A stretch of 5,399 nucleotides of DNA from Candidatus Altarchaeales archaeon. GTDB lineage: Archaea; Altiarchaeota; Altiarchaeia; IMC4; SCGC-AAA252-I15. The stretch is from assembly GCA_014729705.1 (NCBI GenBank), contig WJJK01000355.1, positions 1 to 5,399 of the forward strand, given 5' to 3'. Below, in pieces: positions 1 to 4,542 of this stretch (its first letter is position 1; every line of letters starts with the position of its first letter). The notes beneath the pieces are model-generated. The model had not been told where the DNA came from. It did no database searches and saw nothing but the letters and a program-made list of their open reading frames with translations. A program made the position numbers and the translations under genes.

Positions 1-2
1 AA

Positions 3-254
3 AAAGAAGCCTTGAAACCCCGCGTCGGCGGCGAAAAAATCGAGACCGCAATCGACCGATTCTATAATCTGCTGAAAAAAAAGAAGCAGTTAAAGATAAC
101 CGAACAACTGGCAAGAGAGCTTAAGGTAACCAAAACCAAGCTGGAAGGCTGGGCGATGGTGCTTGAGGAGCACGAGCTTCTTGAACTACACTACCCCACC
201 ATCGGGGAGCCGATAGTGAACATAAAAAAAGAGGATAAAAAAGACAAAACATAA
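3..254 (+). CDS. Winged-helix domain protein, C-terminal part (5' end outside window)
   Basis: The reading frame is open to the left edge, so this is the C-terminal 83 codons of a longer gene. The TTG at 12-14 is more likely an internal leucine than a start. Numbering from the first visible codon, residues 12-24 form a helix (KIETAIDRFYNLL), residues 29-60 look like a helix-turn-helix (ITEQLARELKVTKTKLEGWAMVLEEHELL), and residues 61-74 form a strand or wing (ELHYPTIGEPIVNI). The last nine residues are a charged Lys/Asp-rich tail. The stop is separated from the ATPase ATG by a single base (TAAGATG), so the two are almost certainly co-transcribed and translationally coupled. I recall similar 'LHYPxxGEP' winged-helix segments beside archaeal type IV filament ATPases, but cannot confirm this here. 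It could bind DNA or be a protein-interaction domain of the secretion machine; the visible sequence does not decide. Confidence 0.7.
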   Translation, partial: KEALKPRVGGEKIETAIDRFYNLLKKKKQLKITEQLARELKVTKTKLEGWAMVLEEHELLELHYPTIGEPIVNIKKEDKKDKT

Positions 255-255
255 G

Positions 256-1845
256 ATGGGGGAGCAAAAACAAGACAAACCCGGAGAGAGGATACTCGAA
301 GAATACACGATAGAAACCGAGCAAACAAAAAACAAGATAAGTGTAGTTGAGAAAAACTTCGTCCAGGAATACCACCTCCTCCTGCCGGAACTGGATATCG
401 CGACCCTCGCCCTGCTGGACGACATAAAAGACCGCCTCATATCCGGGATGGAGATGCGGGCAAGCGAGATACTCGACCCCGAAGTGCTGCATAGACTCAA
501 AAAAGAGTTCATAAAACAAACAAGCCTCATGATAGAGGAGGAGTTACCGGGGTTGAAGGAGGAATACAAGAAACAATTCAGCCAGGACCTCATCCACGCA
601 CTCATGGGGATGGAGGACGTGGAGTACCTGCTGGTAGACGACCAGATAGAGGAGATAGTCATAAACAGCGCGAAAGAACCGGTTAGAATCTACCACAAAA
701 AACACGGGTGGCTTGCCACAAACATCCAGCCCGCCTCGGAAGACAAAATAAAAAACTACGCAAACAGCATAGCAAGGCGAATAGGGCGGGAGATAACCAC
801 ACTAAACCCCCTGTTAGACGCCCACTTGCTCACAAAAGACAGGGCAAACGCCATACTCGCTCCCATCTCCACTAAGGGAAACACAATAACCATCAGGAAA
901 TTCGCAAGAGACCCATGGACGTGCACCGACTTCATAAACAATAAAACAGCCTCCGCCCAAGTGCTAGCACTGCTTTGGCTTATGATACAATACGAGATGA
1001 ACATAATCATTTCAGGGGGAACCGGGTCGGGTAAAACAAGCTTCCTAAACATCCTGATGCCCTTCATACCCCCCAACCACAGGATCATATCAATCGAGGA
1101 CACACGGGAGCTTCAGCTTCCGGAGTTCCTCTATTGGTGTCCCCTCACAACCCGTGAACCCAACCCGGAAGGCAAGGGGGAGGTGTCGATGCTTGATCTG
1201 GTTGTGAACGCCTTGAGGATGAGGCCGGACCGCATAGTTATGGGTGAAATCAGGAAAAAACGCGAGGCCGAAGTATTATTCGAGGCGATGCACACAGGCC
1301 ACTCGGTTTACGGCACAATACACGCAGACACCTGCGAGCAGACGATCACAAGAATAACGAACGCCCCCATAAGCGTGCCCCACAGCATGCTTGAGGCAGT
1401 GCACCTAAACATCGTGATGTTCAGAGACCGGAGACGGGGCATACGAAGGATAGTTGAGGTGGGGGAGTTCACAATGGATGAGGAGAAAGCCCGGGAAGGC
1501 ATAATCCGCTACGCCCCCCACATAGTCTATGAATGGGATGCGCGGGAAGACGAGATAAAGCCGAAGATGGAGCCGATGCGCCTTTTCAGGGAACTATACC
1601 GTCACACAGGCTTAAACAAAGAAGAGATAATACAGGATATTGAAACCAAAAAAGACATCCTGCTATACATGGTGGACCATAAGATAAGAAGCATAAAAGA
1701 TGTGGGGAGGGTTATGAACCGATACTACGTCGATCAGGAAACAGTCTTGGAGGTAGTTCGGGAAAACAAGGATCCGAAGATGATCCTGGGGGAACCTGAA
1801 AAAAAAGAGGCAGAGAAAAAAGTGGGAGAGGAAGGGAAAAAATAG
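256..1845 (+). CDS. tadA: Type II/IV secretion system ATPase (TadA/FlaI/VirB11-like, GspE family)
   Basis: A cytoplasmic hexameric ATPase of the type IV filament superfamily, 529 residues, which powers pilin assembly or retraction through TadC-type membrane partners. Residues 1-110 are a charged, partly helical N-terminal region. The family N-terminal domain follows, with the LLVDDQIEEIVINS and PVRIYHKKHGW signatures at about 125-152. The catalytic core shows Walker A GGTGSGKT (254-261, Lys260), an Asp box SIEDTRELQ (279-287), Walker B RIVMGEIR (326-333, Glu331) and a His box HTGHSVYGTIHAD (346-358), all intact. Residues 440-505 are a helical C-terminal extension of the kind seen in archaeal members. 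The last 20 residues are a Lys/Glu tail. No Shine-Dalgarno sits at a useful distance before the ATG, and the one-base gap after the upstream stop suggests translational coupling. An archaellum FlaI is less likely because two separate TadC genes follow and no fla/arl accessory genes are seen. The family call is very safe; the symbol is by similarity of context. Confidence 0.95.
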   Translation: MGEQKQDKPGERILEEYTIETEQTKNKISVVEKNFVQEYHLLLPELDIATLALLDDIKDRLISGMEMRASEILDPEVLHRLKKEFIKQTSLMIEEELPGLKEEYKKQFSQDLIHALMGMEDVEYLLVDDQIEEIVINSAKEPVRIYHKKHGWLATNIQPASEDKIKNYANSIARRIGREITTLNPLLDAHLLTKDRANAILAPISTKGNTITIRKFARDPWTCTDFINNKTASAQVLALLWLMIQYEMNIIISGGTGSGKTSFLNILMPFIPPNHRIISIEDTRELQLPEFLYWCPLTTREPNPEGKGEVSMLDLVVNALRMRPDRIVMGEIRKKREAEVLFEAMHTGHSVYGTIHADTCEQTITRITNAPISVPHSMLEAVHLNIVMFRDRRRGIRRIVEVGEFTMDEEKAREGIIRYAPHIVYEWDAREDEIKPKMEPMRLFRELYRHTGLNKEEIIQDIETKKDILLYMVDHKIRSIKDVGRVMNRYYVDQETVLEVVRENKDPKMILGEPEKKEAEKKVGEEGKK

Positions 1846-1873
1846 TCTCTAGCTTGCTTCTATTATTATATTT
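1846..1873 (+). terminator. Pyrimidine/T-rich tract after the ATPase gene, possible terminator
   Basis: Immediately after the ATPase stop the + strand is rich in T and C (CTTGCTTCTATTATTATATTT). Archaeal RNA polymerase can terminate on U-rich tracts without a hairpin, and none is visible here. The T runs are short and interrupted, and part of the tract overlaps the TATA element of the next gene, so this is a weak call. Read-through into the tadC pair is quite possible. Confidence 0.2.
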
Positions 1874-1878
1874 AAAAA
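1871..1878 (+). promoter_or_regulatory. TATA box for the tadC pair
   Basis: TTTAAAAA lies in a 55-base gap between the ATPase and the first tadC gene. Its centre is about 26 bases upstream of the ATG at 1901, the usual archaeal distance from TATA box to transcription start. The mRNA would therefore begin at or next to the ATG. No Shine-Dalgarno sequence is present in the preceding bases, which fits a leaderless message. The alternative TATATTTA a few bases upstream would give a leader of about five bases. Confidence 0.55.
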
Positions 1879-1900
1879 AGCAAATACCTCAAGTAACATA

Positions 1901-2800
1901 ATGCCTTCTAATGAAATCCCGTTTTTCAGGTCCGCGAAAATAAGAAGTCTATCTAAGGTTTTCATAGGAGTCGGCGACATACTAAACCATATCCTGCCCC
2001 ACACCGACGCCTTAGTCGATCAATCGGGTGTGAGGGAGAGATACGGTGTCTCAGGGAGGGAATACCTTGCAGTGGTGTTCACGGTATCGCTTATCATGTT
2101 ATTAGGTGTTGGAGGCGGGTTAACCCTCATGCTTTTAGCGGGGGGAGCAGATCAACCCTTCCTTGGGTTGGGTATAGGAGTGTTTCTCGCTGCGGCCATG
2201 TTTTTCTATATGATGATGTATCCAAGGAGCATCGTAAATAAGAGAGTGAAATACATTGAGCGGAACCTGCTTTACGCCCTAAGAAGCATACTCGTTCAGA
2301 TAAGGTCAGGGGTCCCCGTATTCAATGCGATGGCGTCCATAGCCTTAGGGCAATACGGCCCATTATCCGATCAGTTTCAGGATGTAATAGAGAAGGTGAA
2401 CGCGGGAGAGCCTATGGTCGGGGTGCTTGAACAGCTTGCCGTAAGAAACCCCTCCCCCTATTTCAGGAGGGCGCTTTGGCAGCTTGTAAACAGCCTGAAA
2501 TCGGGAAGCGATGTGGGAGACAACCTGGAGGATGTCATAAGAAACCTGTCTAAGGAGCAGTTGGTTGAGATACGGGAGTACAAGTCAACCCTAAACCCCA
2601 TAGCCATGATGTATATGATGGTAGCGGTTATCGTGCCCTCCCTTGGGATAACGCTTTTAATTATTTTATCCAGTTTCCCTGGGATGGGTAGTTTCGCAGA
2701 CGAAAAAATTTTTTGGGCGCTACTGGTTTTCACAATATTTATGCAGTTCATGTTTTTGGGCATAATAAAGTCCAAAAGACCTAATTTGATTGGAGGCTAA
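1901..2800 (+). CDS. TadC/T2SSF-domain membrane platform protein, first copy
   Basis: An integral membrane protein of 299 residues that forms part of the inner platform of a type IV filament machine and would contact the neighbouring ATPase. Predicted membrane segments are at about 54-79, 86-106, 232-258 and 270-289. Between the second and third lies a cytoplasmic T2SSF domain (about 108-230), with the typical LLYALRSILVQIRSGVPVFNAM start (123-144) and a helical repeat containing SGSDVGDNLEDVIRNLS (201-217). The N-terminal 50 residues are soluble and include a basic stretch. The ATG at 1901 is chosen because a TATA box sits at the right distance and no Shine-Dalgarno is present. The gene ends two bases before the ATG of a second, diverged TadC-type gene; the two probably form a heteromeric platform, as bacterial TadB and TadC are thought to. 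It shares the T2SSF fold with archaellum FlaJ but is a separate half-size protein here. Confidence 0.9.
   Translation: MPSNEIPFFRSAKIRSLSKVFIGVGDILNHILPHTDALVDQSGVRERYGVSGREYLAVVFTVSLIMLLGVGGGLTLMLLAGGADQPFLGLGIGVFLAAAMFFYMMMYPRSIVNKRVKYIERNLLYALRSILVQIRSGVPVFNAMASIALGQYGPLSDQFQDVIEKVNAGEPMVGVLEQLAVRNPSPYFRRALWQLVNSLKSGSDVGDNLEDVIRNLSKEQLVEIREYKSTLNPIAMMYMMVAVIVPSLGITLLIILSSFPGMGSFADEKIFWALLVFTIFMQFMFLGIIKSKRPNLIGG
2792..2796 (+). promoter_or_regulatory. Shine-Dalgarno site for the second tadC gene
   Basis: GGAGG lies inside the last two sense codons of the upstream gene, with a six-base spacer before the ATG at 2803. It fixes the start of the second tadC gene and shows that internal operon genes here use Shine-Dalgarno initiation, unlike the apparently leaderless first genes. 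Confidence 0.8.
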
Positions 2801-2802
2801 AG

Positions 2803-3804
2803 ATGAGCGTATTCGCATTACTGTCAAAGGCATACCCAAGCAGGGTAAGGGATAAATTCAAGGACATGCTCAAATACTCCACATACAAGGTTATCCCGGA
2901 GGAGTTTATGGGGGAGGTCCTCACAGGATCTAGTGTGGGGGCAGTCATATTAACCCTTGCCTTAACGTATTTCGACATTGTCTTAATGCATGTTTTAGTG
3001 ACTTTTATTGCGTGTTTCATCGTCTTGCAGGCTGCCGTCGTTGTGTGGCTTTCACTGAATATCAGCAAAAAAGCGAATATAGTTGATGAAAGTCTTCCCG
3101 ACGCCCTTCAGCTTATGTCTTCGAACATACGGGCTGGTTTGACGACTGACAAAGCATTGCTTATGGCTGCAAGACCCGAATTCGGTCCTTTGGAGGCGGA
3201 GATACGGCGGATCGGCAAGGAGACTATGGCAGGTAAAAGCCTGACTTCTGCGTTGAAGAAAACCACTGAACACATAAAAAGCCATGATCTTGAGCGGACC
3301 GTTGAGTTGATGATCTACAGCATTGACGCGGGCGGGCAGCTGGGAGACCTCCTTGACCAGACGGCAGACGACATAAGGGATCAGCAGATGCTGAGGAAAG
3401 AGGTTAAGGCAAGTGTATTGATGTATGTCATGTTTATTTTCATCGCAATAGCGATCGGGGCGCCTGCCCTGTTTGCTATGTCCAGTTTTTTAGTGGAACT
3501 TTTAACCCGGAATATGAATTTAATTGCAAGTGAGATGCCAAGCGACTTCTCAAGCGCGGGGGGCTCTGCAATGCCGATCTCCATCACGGAAATCAAGATA
3601 ACCGCGGAATTCATCAGGAGGTATTCATTGGTGTCGTTAACCCTTTCCTCGTTTTTCGGGGCCATGGTAATGGGCTTGATTATGAGGGGGGAGGAGAAGG
3701 CGGGGTTTAAGTATTTCCCCCCGATGGTTGCGATAGCCATAATATTGTTTCTTGTCGCGGGTTTTCTGCTTCAAACTTTGCTTGGTGGCATGATGAGTAT
3801 CTAG
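2803..3804 (+). CDS. TadC/T2SSF-domain membrane platform protein, second copy
   Basis: A 333-residue integral membrane protein, the second T2SSF partner for the secretion ATPase. Predicted membrane segments are at about 41-58, 61-85, 204-228, 274-296 and 304-327, five against four in the first copy. The cytoplasmic T2SSF domain spans about 90-203 and carries the hallmark LPDALQLMSSNIRAGLTTDKAL (98-119) and the IYSIDAGGQLGDLLDQTADDIRDQQ helix region (171-195). After the third segment comes ALFAMSSFLVEL and a polar loop (about 235-272), probably on the outer face, a feature I associate with archaeal TadC/FlaJ-type proteins. The start is supported by GGAGG six bases upstream. It overlaps nothing and follows the first copy by two bases, so the two are co-expressed. 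The copies are clearly diverged rather than a recent duplication, arguing for distinct positions in the platform. No terminator-like T run follows. Confidence 0.9.
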   Translation: MSVFALLSKAYPSRVRDKFKDMLKYSTYKVIPEEFMGEVLTGSSVGAVILTLALTYFDIVLMHVLVTFIACFIVLQAAVVVWLSLNISKKANIVDESLPDALQLMSSNIRAGLTTDKALLMAARPEFGPLEAEIRRIGKETMAGKSLTSALKKTTEHIKSHDLERTVELMIYSIDAGGQLGDLLDQTADDIRDQQMLRKEVKASVLMYVMFIFIAIAIGAPALFAMSSFLVELLTRNMNLIASEMPSDFSSAGGSAMPISITEIKITAEFIRRYSLVSLTLSSFFGAMVMGLIMRGEEKAGFKYFPPMVAIAIILFLVAGFLLQTLLGGMMSI

Positions 3805-3807
3805 TGT

Positions 3808-3825
3808 GTCGTGAGCATGTCATGA
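3808..3825 (+). repeat. Upstream GTCATGA-like sites, possible distal operator
   Basis: GTCGTGA at 3808-3814 and GTCATGA at 3819-3825 start 11 bases apart, about one helical turn. They match, with one mismatch and exactly, the GTCATGA sequences at 3851-3857 and 3871-3877 that form part of the main operator. Their position upstream of the TATA box could allow a second dimer to bind. The sites are short and partly self-complementary (TCATGA), so chance recurrence is possible. Confidence 0.35.
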
Positions 3826-3840
3826 ATATCAAGCGACAAG

Positions 3841-3848
3841 TATTTAAA
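3841..3848 (+). promoter_or_regulatory. TATA box for the winged-helix regulator gene
   Basis: TATTTAAA is a near-consensus archaeal TATA box. Its centre lies about 29 bases before the ATG at 3874, predicting transcription start only two or three bases before the start codon. No Shine-Dalgarno is present, so initiation should be on an essentially leaderless mRNA. The purine-rich bases just upstream (GACAAG) could serve as the TFB recognition element. Confidence 0.65.
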
Positions 3849-3851
3849 GAG

Positions 3852-3877
3852 TCATGACTATATCATAATAGTCATGA
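3852..3877. promoter_or_regulatory. Operator: perfect 10-bp inverted repeat over the start codon
   Basis: TCATGACTAT (3852-3861) and ATAGTCATGA (3868-3877) are exact reverse complements separated by ATCATA. The arm centres are 16 bases apart. The repeat begins four bases after the TATA box, spans the predicted transcription start, and includes the ATG of the downstream gene. Occupancy here would block RNA polymerase recruitment or escape, the standard mode of archaeal repressors. The gene itself encodes a winged-helix protein, so autorepression by its dimer is the natural inference. The left arm also sits in a 10-bp palindrome, AGTCATGACT (3850-3859). Confidence 0.6.
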
Positions 3878-4314
3878 AAGACATGGTCGCAGATTATAAC
3901 CAGGAATTCCAAGACCTAGTAGGTGACCTAAGCCAAACAGTCAACCAACTCGACCCCATGGCCGCAGGCGCCCTACTATACACAATAGCCCAGGAAAAGA
4001 AAAACACCAACCTAATAGTACGCGACCTAAACGCTAAATTCGACACAGTATTAACTAAAATAAACCAACTCGACCAAAAAATCGAGAAACTAGAACAAAA
4101 CCCGTCAAACCCCAACATAACAGAAAGAGACGAGCAAGTGCTGGCTTACGTGAGGGAAAAAGGAAGCGTATGCGCAGAAACCATACAAGAGAAATTCCAA
4201 TACAAGGGAAGAAACGCAGCAGCCTCTAGACTCTCAAACCTATACCAAAAGGGATTGCTTGAGAAAACACAGAAAGGCAGGAAAGTATACTACCAAACAA
4301 AGACAAACACTTAA
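3874..4314 (+). CDS. Coiled-coil winged-helix transcriptional regulator
   Basis: A 146-residue cytoplasmic protein with two parts. Residues 1-43 are helical and end in a small hydrophobic patch (MAAGALLYTIA, 29-39). Residues 44-76 look like a coiled coil with hydrophobics at heptad spacing, probably giving a dimer or higher oligomer. After a Pro/Asn linker (75-82), residues 83-141 form a winged helix: ITERDEQVLAYVREKG, then a turn (SVCAETIQEKF), a basic recognition helix (KGRNAAASRLSNLYQKG, 111-127) and a wing ending GRKVYYQ (135-141). This resembles small archaeal MarR/ArsR-like regulators. The ATG is chosen because the TATA box and a perfect inverted repeat place the transcript start beside it; a second Met at residue 4 is possible. 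It probably represses its own gene. Any role in controlling the adjacent pilus genes is a guess, since the same operator sequence is not seen before the tadC pair. No ligand or metal site is evident (one cysteine only). Confidence 0.85.
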   Translation: MKDMVADYNQEFQDLVGDLSQTVNQLDPMAAGALLYTIAQEKKNTNLIVRDLNAKFDTVLTKINQLDQKIEKLEQNPSNPNITERDEQVLAYVREKGSVCAETIQEKFQYKGRNAAASRLSNLYQKGLLEKTQKGRKVYYQTKTNT

Positions 4315-4317
4315 ATA
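4310..4317 (+). promoter_or_regulatory. TATA-like element at the end of the regulator gene
   Basis: CTTAAATA spans the stop codon of the regulator. It resembles archaeal TATA boxes and would place a transcription start near 4340, at the edge of the first GC-rich hairpin. This could drive a non-coding RNA or be coincidental AT-rich sequence. Only position and sequence support it. Confidence 0.25.
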
Positions 4318-4322
4318 CATCA

Positions 4323-4353
4323 CCCCAACCACCCCCCACCCCGGCCGAACCCC
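4323..4353 (-). other. G-quadruplex-compatible motif, minus strand
   Basis: The + strand has four C runs of at least four (4323-4326, 4332-4337, 4339-4342, 4350-4353) separated by 5, 1 and 7 bases. The minus strand therefore fits the G3+N1-7 quadruplex pattern, and the + strand could form an i-motif. The motif overlaps the 4336-4364 hairpin, so the two folds would compete. Formation is inferred only from pattern. Confidence 0.4.
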
Positions 4354-4364
4354 GGCCGGGGTGG
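4336..4364. other. GC-rich hairpin 1 (12-bp perfect stem)
   Basis: CCACCCCGGCCG (4336-4347) and CGGCCGGGGTGG (4353-4364) are exact reverse complements around a five-base AACCC loop. Eleven of the twelve pairs are G-C. It starts 22 bases after the regulator stop. No T run follows on either strand, so it does not look like a standard intrinsic terminator. It could protect the 3' end of the regulator mRNA or be part of a structured RNA. Confidence 0.6.
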
Positions 4365-4402
4365 CCCCCAAAATAAACCCATATTACATCCAGAAGGGAA
4401 CC

Positions 4403-4439
4403 AAAAAAAAAAGCAGAGTCACATCACATAGATGATGTG
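4403..4439 (-). terminator. Minus-strand hairpin plus T10 tract, possible terminator
   Basis: Read on the minus strand, a 7-bp stem (CACATCA at 4420-4426 paired with TGATGTG at 4433-4439, six-base loop) is followed seven bases later by ten T (A10 at 4403-4412). A run of ten T alone can stop archaeal RNA polymerase. The only minus-strand gene to its right ends at 5156, so this would catch antisense read-through across coaB. The stem is modest and the A run could simply be low-complexity sequence. Confidence 0.3.
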
Positions 4440-4462
4440 GTAATTCAGCCAACCACCCCCAA

Positions 4463-4486
4463 CCCCCCCACCTCCGGGTGGGGGGG
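4463..4486 (+). other. GC-rich hairpin 2 with UCCG tetraloop
   Basis: CCCCCCCACC (4463-4472) pairs perfectly with GGTGGGGGGG (4477-4486), leaving TCCG (4473-4476) as the loop. In RNA this is C(UCCG)G, a member of the UNCG class of very stable tetraloops with its preferred C-G closing pair. The loop has this form only when read on the + strand, which suggests an RNA function on that strand. A competing fold pairs CCTCCGG (4471-4477) with CCGGAGG (4487-4493). The element lies 57 bases before the coaB ATG, and the predicted coaB transcript start (about 4537) is downstream of it. Confidence 0.6.
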
Positions 4487-4495
4487 CCGGAGGGG
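4476..4495 (+). other. G-quadruplex-compatible motif, plus strand
   Basis: GGG (4476-4478), GGG (4480-4482), GGG (4484-4486) and GGGG (4492-4495) are separated by 1, 1 and 5 bases, fitting the G3+N1-7 pattern. It uses the right arm of hairpin 2 and so would compete with it. It lies just upstream of the coaB TATA-like element. Confidence 0.4.
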
Positions 4496-4506
4496 TAGAC
4501 AAGCAT

Positions 4507-4514
4507 ACTTAAAT
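4507..4514 (+). promoter_or_regulatory. TATA-like box for coaB
   Basis: ACTTAAAT is the only TATA-like sequence in the 50 bases before coaB. The expected transcript start is near 4537, leaving a leader of about five bases before the ATG. No Shine-Dalgarno sequence precedes the ATG; the region reads as a T/C-rich tract then AAAACC. This matches the near-leaderless layout of the other first genes in the window. Confidence 0.5.
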
Positions 4515-4542
4515 CCCAGGAAACCCTTTTTCTCCTAAAACC

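Larger units (their letters stand above)
4325..4460 (+). repeat. 12-base direct repeat marking two GC-rich blocks
   Basis: CCAACCACCCCC occurs at 4325-4336 and again at 4449-4460, 124 bases apart. Each copy opens a block of about 80% GC (4321-4370 and 4449-4495) that runs into a strong hairpin. The sequence between is AT-rich. The shared order of C-rich motif, C run and hairpin suggests related elements, although the arms of the two hairpins differ. This may be an intergenic repeat family in this genome. Confidence 0.5.

Noticed and set aside
12..14. TTG as the start codon of the first gene
   Set aside because: The frame is open to the window edge (codons Lys-Glu-Ala precede it) and no ribosome site or TATA box can be seen; the truncated-gene reading is more likely.
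230..262. Frameshift splitting a single winged-helix plus ATPase gene
   Set aside because: The upstream frame ends in a charged tail and the ATPase begins with a clean ATG one base later; a natural coupled gene pair explains this without an error.
186..662. Long open frame on the minus strand (158 codons)
   Set aside because: Ser/Arg-rich low-complexity translation lying antisense to the well-supported ATPase gene; typical shadow frame with no recognisable domain.
3381..3740. Minus-strand open frame opposite the second tadC gene
   Set aside because: It mirrors the codon pattern of a strongly supported membrane protein on the + strand and has no promoter or ribosome site.
256..3804. Archaellum (fla/arl) cluster
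   Set aside because: No FlaH, FlaG/F or archaellin gene is seen, and the membrane platform is two separate proteins rather than one FlaJ.
3807..3838. TGTCG...CGACA inverted repeat after the second tadC
   Set aside because: Only five pairs across a 22-base spacer, expected by chance in this much sequence.
4336..4364. Standard intrinsic terminator for the regulator gene
   Set aside because: The stem is strong but is followed by a C- and A-rich stretch, with no T run on the + strand.
4321..4495. CRISPR array
   Set aside because: Only two copies of a 12-base motif, 124 bases apart, with no regular spacers and no cas genes.
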